Below, piece after piece: positions 1 through 10,225 of a stretch of 64,000 nt of DNA. The notes beneath the pieces were generated by a model, which saw only the letters and a program-made list of their open reading frames with translations, was not told the origin of the DNA and ran no database searches. How positions within the stretch are numbered: the first letter of the stretch is position 1; the number at the start of each line of letters is the position of its first letter. The position numbers were made by a program, and so were the translations under genes. This stretch comes from Diphasiastrum complanatum (taxonomy: Eukaryota; Streptophyta; Lycopodiopsida; Lycopodiales; Lycopodiaceae). The DNA lies in contig CM055111.1 in NCBI GenBank assembly GCA_029204225.1, positions 21,715,805 through 21,779,804 of the forward strand. Reading direction: 5' to 3'.

Positions 1-867
1 GGAATTACTACAAGTAGCAATAGTGGAGATAAGATATATGTAACTTTCATTGATGATTTTAGTATATTTTGTTGGATCTATCTATTAAAGAGCAAAGATG
101 AAGTGTATGATGTCTTTGTCAATCAATTCTCTACAAAGATCAAGTGCTTGAGGAGTGAAAATGGTGGTGAGTATATCTCAACCAAGTTCAAGGCCTTTTG
201 TGATGAGCATGTGATCAAGAGGGAGTACACAAGACTCCAAGGAGACCACAACAAAATGAAGTAGCCGAGAGGAAGAATAGAACTTTATGTGAAAGTGCCA
301 AAGCCATGAGGTTAGAAGCTAATATTCCAAAACCATTTTGGGATCAAGCTTCTTTGTGTGCTAACTTTATATGCAATAGGTGGCCGAGTGCTATATTGGA
401 TGGAAGAACACCTTTTAAGATGCTATTAAAGAGAAGGCCGAATGTCAAGTTTTTTAGAACTTTTGGATGCACTTGCTATGTCAATATAGCTCTTGATGAT
501 AGGACAAAGGAGTATCCATCTTCAAGGAAATGTATATTTGCTGGATATAGTGAGGTGACTAAAGCCTATAAGGTTTACATTCCTAGTACTAATAAGGTGA
601 TTATTGGAAGAGATGTCATTTTTTATGAGGGGAACATTCCAAAGGTGTCTTCAAGTAATAATGTTGTGGATGGATCTAACATTCTCGATGGTGATGACAT
701 GGATACTACTTTAGATGGTGATGATGAAGGACCTTCATCAAGTCAAAAGCCAAGGAGGACATCAAGGCAAAGGCAAACACCTTCAAGGCTCACATATGAT
801 GAGAAGGGTAAGCAAGTGGAAGTGACTCATTTTGCTTTTCTCACATGTTTTGATGATTCTTCTTGTG
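1..867 (+). pseudogene. Decayed Ty1/copia integrase fragment
   Basis: Translation matches the integrase core and C-terminal region of the intact copia at 27416-31366. It starts in the core just after the first catalytic Asp, reads through FIDDFS and NGGEYIS, and then, after a frame change near 240, AERKNR and the GKTPF-like and FGCTCYVNI segments. The block Asp (RSDNGGEY in the intact copy) reads RSENGGEY, a short piece before TKIKC is deleted, and the frame is broken before the Glu motif, so it cannot be functional. An open stretch of 235 codons starts at 306 and runs through the hinge (TYDEKGKQVEVTHF) into module X. The left end is cut by the window. Confidence 0.85.
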
Positions 868-2291
868 TAGATGATACTATGCAAGTGGATGGACATTTTC
901 ATGATTTTACATCAAGTAATGGATTTGGAAAACAAAGTTTGCTCAATGACTTTGATGGTCAAGTTGATGATCAAGAGGTTGATCTCAAAGGGCTTCAACA
1001 AGACAAAATGTAAGGTGACAATTTGGAGCTGTCAAGAGCATCAAAGGAGAGTCAATTGGCAAAGATGTTTTGGATCTATTTCTGCAGGTGATTTAAGACT
1101 CAAGTAAGTTCAAAGGAGCAACAATCAAGTGTTGTTAAAGTTTACTTTGCTTGTTCTATCTCATGTATGAGCAATTTCATGTGAATGTGTGCAAATTGTC
1201 AAGATATGGTGAAACTAGCTACATTGTTTTGCATCATATTGATGTTAAAGTTGTACTAGAAATCTTGGCTGGCTTTGCTGATGGAAATGAAACTTTTGTA
1301 TCACTCATTCATGATCAAGTCATCAAGTGATGATGACATCTTTTGGCAAGATGGAGATGGAGGTGCATTCATGGAGTTTTATGGTGGAGACATATCAAGA
1401 AAGGACAAAGATGGAGGAGACAAGCAAGCAAGTGGTCATCACAGACATTTATTGTTTGGTTGCTATTAGTTTCCAAAGAGTTCAGAGTTGGAAGCATGGT
1501 GGAATCATTTCATTTCAATTCTATTTGGTTCTTCATGTTCTAGTTATATCTTGATGTACAAAATTGATGTAAGAAATAGTGAAGCATCCAATTACACTAT
1601 CATCAAGTAATGGATCTGGAAAACAAAGTTTGTTCAATGACTTTTATGGTCAAGTTGATGATCAAGAGGTTGATCTCAAAGGGGCTTCAGCAAGACAAAA
1701 GGTAACGTGGCAATTTGGAGCTATCAAGAGCATCAAAGGAGAGTCAATTGGCAAAGATGTTTTGGATCTATTTTTGCAGGTGTTTTAAGACTCAAGTAAG
1801 TTCAAAGGAGCAGCAATCAAGTGTTGTTCAAGTTTACTTTGCTTGTTCTATTTCGTGTATGAGCAATTTCATGTGAATGTGTGCAAATTGTCAAGATATG
1901 GTGAAACTAGCTACATTGTTTTGCATCATATTGATGTTTAAGTTGTACTAGAAATCTTGGCTGGCTTTGCTGATGAAAATGAAACTTTTGTATCACTCAT
2001 TCATGATCAAGTCATCAAGTGATGATGACATCTTCTGGCAAGATGGAGATGAAGGTGCATTCATGGAGTTTTATGGTGGAGACATATCAAGAAAGGACAA
2101 AGATGGAGGAGACAAGCAAGCAAGTGGTCATCACAGACATTTATTGTTTGGTTGCTATTAGTTTCCAAAGAGTTCAGAGTTGGAAGCATGGTGGAATCAT
2201 TTCATTTCAATTCTACTTGGTTCTTCATGTTCTAGTTATATCTTGATGTATAAAATTGATGTAAGAAATAGTGAAGCATCCAATATGGACA
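868..2291 (+). repeat. Module X, tandemly duplicated (about 691 bp x 2)
   Basis: Downstream of the integrase hinge the sequence does not continue into normal copia reverse transcriptase. It enters a segment I call module X, beginning near the residues CVDDTMQVDG. The same segment occurs at 10350-11105, 46380-47267, 62640-63500 (minus) and partly at 38892-39190 (minus). Here it is present twice in tandem: unit 1 about 910-1600 and unit 2 about 1601-2291, shown by the repeated CATCAAGTAATGGAT at 910 and 1601. Both units have stops and frame changes. The 64-codon ORFs at 1275 and 1967 are the same piece in each unit. Confidence 0.8.
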
Positions 2292-2837
2292 GTATTCTCC
2301 TGTTTGATCAAGTTCTTATTAAGTTTGCATCTCTTTCATTAAGTAGATGTTTTTCTACATTGCCAATGGTGTAAACTGTGTTGTCTTCCATAACCAAAGA
2401 ACAAGAGATTAGGTTGGATTTTAATGATTCATATTTCTTCACAGATTAATCAATATCTTTTGAAGTTGTCCATGAAGTTAGAGCAAAGACTTTAGAGAAT
2501 TGAGGGTGTAGGAAGGCCTGAAAAGACTAAAAATTGTTTTTTGAAAGGGTTCTTGGGGGATTTATGGCTAGAAATCCACAAGAGGATCATGCATGAAGTC
2601 AATCAATCTTTATTTATACTCCTCCTAGCCATCCCAACAAGCTATCAGGCCTGTAAATTGGTGATCAGAGGCTTGTGTTCCGTCTCTATGAAGTTTATCG
2701 CTAAAGAACCCTCCCACAAGTTGAAAAATCTTCATTCTCAGCCCATACTACATCCCTTGACTTGAGTGAAGGCTTCACGGAAGTCTAATAAACTTTTTAA
2801 GACTGTTGGTAATGTCCTAAAGTATAGTACTTTCACA
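2292..2837 (+). repeat. Copia LTR remnants before a primer site
   Basis: 2292-2440 matches the U5-side part of the LTR fragment at 11540-11679. From about 2507 (TGTAGGAAGGCC, after a purine-rich AATTGAGGG) to 2837 (TTTCACA) the sequence matches 11742-12046 joined to 13032-13063, so relative to the second copy this probable LTR lacks about 985 bp. It is followed directly by a primer-binding site. The short ORF at 2541 lies inside it and is not a gene. Confidence 0.5.
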
Positions 2838-2849
2838 TGGTATCAGAGG
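2838..2849 (+). other. tRNA-iMet-type primer-binding site
   Basis: TGGTATCAGAGG directly follows TTTCACA, the end of an LTR. It is one base different from the usual plant copia primer site TGGTATCAGAGC. The gag start follows about 780 bp downstream. Confidence 0.7.
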
Positions 2850-3621
2850 CAAGTACAAGAGCATAAGCCATTTATCAAAAGCAAATCCATTTTTAGCAAG
2901 TTTTGGTGCTAAAAACTAGTATTGAGAGGGCAAGCTAGAATTTTGATTTTGGTGAGGAGATTTGATCCCAAAATTGGTAGGGGTCCAAATCCGTACTATC
3001 CACGTGTGGGCACCTCTGAACCTGCATTTAATGCATGGTATTCATTTGATCCACAGAAATTCAATTTGTGAGCTTTTGATGTAATTTTTGGTGGAAATCT
3101 TAAGATAAGCTACCAAGATTGAGTGCCATTGATTAGATTTGACTTAGGATCATGAGATCTAATTAATCTAGGCTGAAGTCAGGTCCTCTAAACTTGTTTT
3201 ACAGGTCTTGAAAGTACATTAAAAAGTGTGAGGGAGAGTTAGTCATGTTATTGTCCAAAAATTGCCAAAATTGGCAAGATCACATCATCTTATCTTCATT
3301 CCAACTTTGTGAGGGAGTGCTAGAACTGATATTATAAGTCCATTTGTTGGATTAGGAATCTAATTTGAGTGAGACACTACAAGAAAGAGACCTTAGTGAG
3401 CTTCTAGAGACAATCAAATCCATTTCTTGGCAAGATTTGATTGAAAAGAGTTTTCACTTCATCTTATTTTCATTTCGGCTTTGTGAGGGAGTGATAGAAA
3501 TGTGATTATAAGTCCATTTGTTGGATTAGAAAACAAATTTGAGTGAAACACTGCAAGTGTGAGACCTTTGTGAGTTTCAAGTCAATCAGATCTATTTCTT
3601 GTTTTAGAAGTCACTAGTAAG
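2850..3621 (+). other. Copia untranslated leader
   Basis: Non-coding leader between primer site and gag. It is nearly collinear with 13077-13862 apart from small deletions. It contains two diverged copies of a GTGAGGGAGTG...ATTATAAGTCCATTTGTTGGA segment, near 3310 and 3485. Confidence 0.55.
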
Positions 3622-4860
3622 ATGGGATCTGCTGGAGCATACCTTCTAGAAGCTAGTGAGAGATTGAATTCTACAAATTATGTTGTTTGGAAGGTTATGA
3701 TGGAGTCACTTTTGGTGATCCAATACCTTTATGAGTTCTTGATTGAAGATGAAGATGAACCTCTAGGTGCACATGAGTTAGCTAGATACAAGAAGAGATC
3801 TTGGCTTGCACTTATTTGTGTGAAGATGAATGATTTGTTGAGAGAAGTATTAGCATGAGTGCTAAAGAGGCTTGGGAGTCTTTAAAATCAATCTATGAAT
3901 CTAGTAAAATCAATCTATGAATATAGTCCTGAATGGTCTAGGAGATGACTTTGCAAATTTGGTCCAAAGTTTTGCCATCCAAGACACTTTGCCAACTATA
4001 GAAAAACTTCATAGTGTATTAGTGGCTGAAGAGTGTAGGATGCCCCATGCAAAATCTAGGATGAGTTCCTTGTCTTTGCAGGATGGTGATGAGAAAGCCA
4101 ATTTCTCATTCAAGGGCAAAAAGAAGACCAATGGAAAGAAGAAGCATCCAAAGGAGGCTAAAGAAGAGGATGATGCATCAAGCTCAAAGGACAAGTCAAA
4201 ACAAAAATGCTTCTTTCGTGGAAAGAAGGGGCATTATGCATCCGAATGCTACAAGAGGCTTAGTCACTTATGACTGAGTCAAGCAAGTGATCTACATGGC
4301 AAATGATGGTTAGTGTTTTATTAAGGTATTGTCTCTATTCCTCTTACTCTCTCAAATACATGAAAATGTGTTGTTCATTCCTTCACTTTCAAAGATTCCT
4401 CCTAGTATTGGGACATTTGACAATGGACATGAAGTAGAGTTTGATGGAGATGCTTGTTACATAAAGAAGAGAGATGTAAAGGGTATTAGACAATGTAGAC
4501 TTTAAAAGTGTGATGTCTAATCAAGGGTCCTTAATGACAAAGGAGGTGACAACAAATGCAAAGTCTCTTTCTCTTCTCATGTGTAAGCTTGTTCTATTCA
4601 AGTGTGCATTTTGCAAATGGTGATGATTATTTTGATGCTCCAATGAAATTATTTTTACAACAAGTAATATCACATGGTTTAATAAAAAAGGTAGATCAAG
4701 TGATTAAATGTTGGATAGAATTGAGGTGCTTGCTAAGGCAAGATAGTCAAGAAGATGAGTCTTTTATCTTTTATGATTCATTCACTAAGGGGGAGTCTTG
4801 CATAAGTAATCTTGATTGTGTTGTTATTTAGGATTGGAAAGGAATCAAAGAGGAATCAAG
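3622..4860 (+). pseudogene. Decayed copia gag-protease region
   Basis: The gag N-terminus (MGSAGAYLLEASERLNSTNY, like the MATNGGYMLE start of the intact element) opens at 3622 and stops at 3858. It resumes in another frame after a large internal deletion near 3900, with a lysine-rich stretch and a CFFRGKKGHYASEC knuckle in which the second Cys has become Arg. After 4270 only scraps of protease-region sequence can be read (IPSLSK near 4380, EVEFDGDACYIKK near 4435). These are followed by a 91-codon stretch at 4556-4831 resembling nothing I recognise beyond this family. A better copy is at 13863-14860. Confidence 0.8.
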
Positions 4861-4862
4861 GA

Positions 4863-6475
4863 TCAAGTTTGACACTCATGTTCTGTAAGCGCTTTGTATT
4901 CAGCCTCAGTAGATGACAATGAGATAGTGGCTTGTTTCTTTGACATCCATGATATAGCTCCATCACCTATGAAAATACAATGAGTACTTATGGTTTTCCT
5001 ATCCATTTTTTCTCCCAACAAAGTTTGAATCTGAAAATCCAAACAAGTTAGGTGATGATCCCTCATACAATATGCCAAAATCTCGAGTTCCCATGATGTA
5101 TAGGATCTTGCATAAATTAGCTTAATCTACCAACACAATATCTTAGATCTGGTCTTGTGATGGTTAGACAGATAAGTGAACCAACTAGCTTTCTATAGAG
5201 AGTAATGTCCTTGAAGGATCTTTCATTACCCCTTATAGTTAGCTTTACATTTGACTCCATAGGTATATCACAAGACTTTGCATCTACCATATGAAATCTC
5301 TATAGAATAGAATCAGCATACATATCTTGACAAATGAAAGTAGTTTGAGAAGATCTAATCTCTTCTATTCCTAAATTGTAATGCAAAATGACCAAGATCA
5401 TGCACTTCAAACTCCTTCTTGAGAGCACTCTTGATATCCTCCACATCTTGGTTGTCTCCACCACTCAAGATGATATCATCCACATAGATTAGCAAAATGG
5501 TAATATCATTTTCAGAAAACCTATAATAAAGTGAATGATGATACTCACTCATAACAAAGCCTTGAGAGAGTAAAAAAGTGTTTAGGGTTTAGGGTTTAAG
5601 CATACCAACTCCTTGGTGCTTGCTTAAGGCCATACAAACTCTTTTGTAGAAGACACACATGATTTGGCTTTTTAGGTCAAATGTAGCTCTCAGGTTGCTC
5701 CATGTACACTTCCTCCTCAAGATCACCATTCAAAAAAGCATTTGTAATATCCAATTGCCATAGATCCCATCCATAAAGAGTAGCAAGAGAGATGATGACC
5801 CGAATGCTTACCATATTTGCCACAGGTGCAAAGGTTTCGTCATAGTCAATACCATGTTCTTGAGCATATCCTTTTGCCACCAACCTTATTGATTGTCTTC
5901 ACCTTGAATATCCATTTACATCCAATAGCTTTCTTGTCCTTAGGTGACTCCACCAATCTCCATGTTCCATTCTTCATAAGGGCTTGATACTCAAGATCTA
6001 TTGCTTGGATCCACTCCTCTTTGTTCCTTGCTTCATCTACACAAGTAGGTTCATCAAAAGAAATTAGGACAACAAAGTGTGTACCTCCAACAACTTGCTT
6101 ACATTTCTCATCATATGTGAGCCTTGAAGGCGTTTGTCTTTCCCTTGATGTTCTCCTTGGCTTTTGACTTGATGAAGGTCCTTCATCATCACCATCTAAA
6201 GTAGGATCCATCACAACAACATGAAGATTGTTAGATCCATCCACACCATCATCACTTGAAGACACCTTTGGAAAATTTCCCTCATCAAAAATAACATCTC
6301 TACCAATAATCACCTTATTAGCAGTAGGAATATAAACCTTGTAGGCTTTACTCACCTCACCATATCCAACACATATACCTTTCCTTGAAGATGGATCCTC
6401 CTTTGTCCTATCATCAAGAGTTATATTGACATAGCAAGTACATCCAAAAGTTTTAAGAAAGTTAACATTCGGCCT
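4863..6475 (-). pseudogene. Decayed copia pol: RNase H, RT, integrase C-terminus
   Basis: Minus-strand pieces in pol order: integrase C-terminal region and hinge (6505-6000, FGCTCYVNI to SSSQKPRRTSR), RT N-part (NGTWRLVES, GCKWIFKV, then FAPVANMVSIRV and AFLNGDLEEEVYMEQPESY at 5883-5677), RT YVDD centre (ILLIYVDDIILSGG, about 5490) and RNase H (GDGAISWMSKKQATISLSSTEAEYKAL, about 4985-4890). Frameshifts and deletions separate them. The RT is disrupted near 5580-5601 by a telomere-like insertion. At the 6475 end the sequence passes into the gypsy-like block through a junction also found at 24846. Confidence 0.85.
5581..5600 (+). repeat. Interstitial telomeric repeat
   Basis: Two perfect TTTAGGG units followed by TTTAAG. 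It lies inside copia RT coding sequence: the intact element has about 10 bp of ordinary coding sequence at this point instead. TTTAGGG is the usual plant telomere unit. Confidence 0.85.
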
Positions 6476-8390
6476 CTGTTGGAGGGTTTGCGGATATCGA
6501 GGCAACTCTAACCCTAGTTAGTAAGTGAGAGGGATTTGGCACCCTGTGTCTGTAAGTCCAACCCGATGATTGATTATTGTTGGATTTTCTAATTCTTATG
6601 CTTTTTGTGAGAGAGAAAGGGATTTTGCTTGATTTGAGTGGATAATCTTGTTTAAAATCTAATCTGATTGTTGAGCAAGGAAAGCTATTCAGATCACCAT
6701 TCTTAAGATCCATTTGGATTTGAGAAATCAGAGAAAACAACAAAAATCGGTGAATTCTGTCATATTTGAGCAAAACAGAGACGAAATCGTCATCGGATCT
6801 GATAACATTTTAACCTCTTACTAAAAAACGTTCGCCAAGTTTCAAGAAGCTTTGGTTTCATTCACAAAACCTTCAAATTGAAGGGCGAAGTTTAATTCCA
6901 AGCAGATTTGCAAAACCATCAGAAAACACCAAAAAACCATCAAAAACCTAAAAAATACAACAAAAGAACATTCGTGTAGTGGGTTTCTTTCCCTGCCTAA
7001 CCTCAAACCAAGATCTAGTCAATCTAGCATCAAGGAGACGAAGTTAGTTGTCACGTGTAGATTCGTTCCCATGAGAGCGATACTATAGTTTAGATTTCAG
7101 CATGAATCGAAGATCCACATCTAACTCTAACATCCATTCTGCAAGATGCATACTCATTATGGCGTTTCAGCTCACGTATGATCCGTTTAGGTAGACCTGA
7201 CAAAAATCACATAATCATGGCATTTTTGTTAATTAGCTCAGGTTTGCACTCAGATCTGAGGTGTTTCACCCTTTCAATGTAATCTCGAACCATTTTCCGC
7301 TTTCCCATTTTAATTTTACTTAAAAGTAGGAAAGGGTCTTCCATACAACTTTCGAGGTTTGAATCGTGTGATAAGGGCTCTTTTAACAACCTCCCAATTT
7401 CATCTTGATTATAGTATCAATCTTGTGCTGTGCCTGTTAAGGCCATAGGAAACAACTTAAGTTTATCTTGGGGAAAAGCTTTAAGTAAAGAAAAGTTTGA
7501 AACTTTTAGAGCGAAACTTGGCTTAGGCCAGATCATGTAAAAAGTCTTTACATGTAATGCTATCATGGAGGTATGTTCCATGAATAGAGTATACTCTAAA
7601 ATAAGAAGTGACGTTGATCATTGAGGGAGAGAGTTAAAATAGCAATGATCAACTTATACAATGCTTTCTTACTTGAATCGTGTGATAAGGGCTCTTTTAA
7701 CAGCCTCCCAATCTGTACGCTCAGTTTCATCTTGATTATAGTATCAATCTTGTGTTGCGCCTGTTAAGGCCATAGGAAACAACTTAAGTTTATCTTGGGA
7801 AAAAACTCTCTCCATAGACTTCACAGGATTCAGCATAGATCTGAGGAAATCTAACTGGATCTGTTAATCCATTATATTTGGGTAGATCCAAACGGGGTGC
7901 TCTTCTAACAATAATTGGATTGACTTCCTAAGGAGCACTTCCAGGAGCAGCTCCAAAGACGGCCATTTTAACAAATTCAAATCAAGCAGACAATGAAATT
8001 GGATCTAGATTTTTCAATCAAAACTTTCTCAGATCAAATTTGCTAGATCTATTCTACTTTCAAGAATCTGACTCTATATCGTGAAAAAGATTTTGAAATT
8101 CAATCAATTGATACTTCTCAAAAAAAGTATTAGATTTGACCTAAATTTTGATAGAGACTTGATCTGGAAAATCAAAACCTAAAAATAGTACTGCCAAAGG
8201 TTCCCTAAGTGAAGATTGGCTCGACGAAGGTTCAACAATGCTATTTTGAGAAAAAAATCTCTGATCAAATTTTTTGACAATTTCTATGGAAATAACCTTC
8301 GCTGACCTCTCAGATGCAAGATTTGACACAGATAAAACAATGGGAAACCGGATGAAGGTTTCTGACACAAGAAAATACAGTTTTCATGAA
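6476..8390 (-). pseudogene. Gypsy-like leader and gag block, copy A
   Basis: Reverse copy of the block at 22630-24846. It holds a long AT-rich leader rich in ACCTTCG/CGAAGGT motifs and a broken gag on the minus strand (about 7970-7207). The gag reads DWEAVKRALITRFK-type residues and ends in KMGKRKMVRDYIERVKHLRS, typical of the Retrotrans_gag domain of Ty3/gypsy elements. No protease, RT or integrase of gypsy type is attached. The outer end (6476) is fused to copia integrase. A 200-bp piece of another copia (7474-7675, plus strand) is inserted in the gag. Confidence 0.65.
7474..7675 (+). mobile_element. 3' end fragment of a second copia lineage, inside gag
   Basis: Plus-strand codons KALSKEKFETFRAKLGLG followed by a stop match the C-terminus of the RNase H fragments at 21960-22274 and 41611-42081. 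They continue into the element's 3' sequence (CATGAATAGAGTATACTC). About 107 bp of the flanking gypsy-like gag (7367-7473) are repeated at 7676-7800, so the insertion sits between direct repeats much longer than a normal target duplication. Confidence 0.6.
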
Positions 8391-8667
8391 TAGAGTATAC
8401 TCTAAAATAAGAAGTGACGTTGATCATTGAGGGAGAGAGTTAAAATAGCAATGATCAACTTATACAATGCTTTCTTAGTTCTAGAGTTATCCGGCCATCT
8501 TGCTTTTACGAGCCCTTTGAGTGTTTTTCAAGGAACTCATCTTTGTACTTACGAAGATAGTGGAATATACAGTTTTAAGAGAGCAATTTTGTGTTCTTGT
8601 TGCACTTGACTTTGTGCTGTGGTGATTGATCTGGTCGGGTGTTTTCAATTGTGTTTTCTTAACTAAT
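8391..8667 (+). repeat. 3' sequence of the second copia lineage
   Basis: Matches the reverse complement of 21640-21925 and 41260-41575. It starts with GAGTATACTCTAAAATAAG, has a purine tract GAGGGAGAGAG, and runs to TTCTTAACTAATATGAGG, where it joins an LTR of the TGTGRGA family. Probably LTR-proximal sequence; both true ends are lost. The short ORFs here are not genes. Confidence 0.5.
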
Positions 8668-9272
8668 ATGAGGCCAAAACTCATTTTAGACTTAGAGGTA
8701 AACTTTTTGAAGTTATATTAGTTTAAAATACATTCAATAAACACTTTTTGAAAGTGTGGGAAAGTTGGTAGTCAAGTTTGGGAGAGATTCAAATTTGAAC
8801 TTTGGGTACATTGAATCTAGTCCCAAAAATAGTAGGGTTCACATTTTGGAGGGAAAGCCAAGTGGCCAAATAGGCTTTGGACACTCTATAAAGGATGTAA
8901 CTCATGCACAGACACATATTCTCTCTTCTCTCTCTCATTTCATCATTATACATGGTTCTCTTTGGGTTCTACTACTCATTGGTGCACTCTCATGTTATCT
9001 TGCAATTCTATGTGTAGAATGATCATTTATTGTTATTTTCGGTTTCACACATGTTAAATACAATAGGGTGCTATAATTATAGTAGGGTACTGTAATTGTA
9101 TGGGCAAAAACTATTTTTTATGTTTTGCTTCATGTTTGATCAGTATCTCTTAGACTTTGCATCTCATTTTGTATGTAGATGCTGATTTTTCTACATTGGC
9201 AGGATTGTTGGTTTATTGTAACCAAAGATCAGGGACATGGATTATATCTTGAATGATCTGAAATCCTTGACA
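8668..9272 (+). repeat. Truncated copia LTR (family A), plus strand
   Basis: Collinear with the 3' LTR at 47268-47920 but lacking its first about 45 bp. It contains the TATA-like CTATAAAGG near 8889, the CT-rich start region, and TTTCACACATGTTAAA near 9043. It ends abruptly at CCTTGACA, where it meets an LTR in the opposite orientation. Confidence 0.65.
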
Positions 9273-9362
9273 TATTCTACACACACGATTTCAAGATATC
9301 ACCAAACTAGTGCACCAATGGATAGATGAACCCAAGAGAACTCATGTATGAGCATGAAATGA

Positions 9363-9447
<85 letters not shown>

Positions 9448-9452
9448 AAGAA

Positions 9453-9517
<65 letters not shown>

Positions 9518-9821
9518 TTCTCTTCCCACATGTGTATAGCTATATATAACAGGTCCATGTCTCATTAATGATCTTGGTTTTCCTCCATATCAAAAACCCT
9601 ACAATTAATGTGGACTAGATTCAATGTCTCCGACATTCAAATTTGAATCCAAAAAACTTGAGCTCCTACATTTTTCCTCACTTTCTAAAAGTGGTAATTC
9701 AAAAGCATTTGAACTAAAAGAACTTTTAAATGACTATCTCTAAGTCTAATATGTGAATTGGCCTCAATTGCCAAATAAACAAATATGACCAAAATAGCAA
9801 ACTAGTTGACAATTTCTCACA
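9273..9821 (-). repeat. Copia LTR (family A), minus strand
   Basis: Minus-strand LTR beginning TGTGAGAAATTG at 9821. Its TATATATAGC box near 9540 is followed within about 25 bp by a very long CT/GA tract, and its U5 end is missing at 9273. It forms an inverted LTR pair with 8668-9272; the same pair recurs at 20601-21602 and 40260-41245. Confidence 0.65.
9366..9514. repeat. (GA)n microsatellite, about 149 bp
   Basis: Almost pure GA with a few AAAG interruptions, lying in the transcribed-start region of the minus LTR. The Ser-Leu or Arg-Glu ORFs over it are artefacts. Confidence 0.97.
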
Positions 9822-10225
9822 TAATCTGCTAAGGAGGTCTATTAGGTGTTTTACTGCAATATGTAACCAGAGTTGTAAAAAAACTTGCAAAAGGAGACAA
9901 GTGTCGGAGAGAGAGAGAGAGAAACTGGCAATGAAAGCACCAAAATAAATAATGGAATTGGGCAAGTTTCGACAAGCCTTATATAAGCCCTAAGCCTCCC
10001 TATTCATGTGCCCATGCAAATCTAAAACTCCCTAAAAGTGCTTTCCATTTTTATTGATACTCTACACATGCATTAGCAAACCTAAACCATATATTAGCTA
10101 CAATAATTGTGTTTGGGCCCTCACAAGGTTATTAATTACATTACTAGCCTCTTCCATAATAATATCAAATGCTAGAGTACCATGTATCCAAGTCTAGGAT
10201 TATACCAAATCCTATATATAGGACA
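9822..10225 (-). repeat. LTR-like sequence (family 2), copy A
   Basis: Reverse copy of 20183-20600 and 39785-40259. It starts TGTCCTATATATAGGA at 10225, has a TATA box (GCTTATATAAGGC, near 9980) and a short GA tract at 9908-9924 that is much longer in the 40-kb copy. The 3' end is replaced by the TGTGAGA start of the neighbouring LTR, so this LTR is truncated. Confidence 0.5.

Noticed and set aside
2838-2849. tRNA gene at TGGTATCAGAGC-type sites
   Set aside because: Only the 12-13 bases of a primer site are present; no cloverleaf can be drawn.
9299-9565. Ser-Leu and Arg-Glu repeat ORFs
   Set aside because: Translations of a (GA)n tract inside an LTR; same for 40008-40367, 42083-42334, 56573-56830 and 61299-61529.
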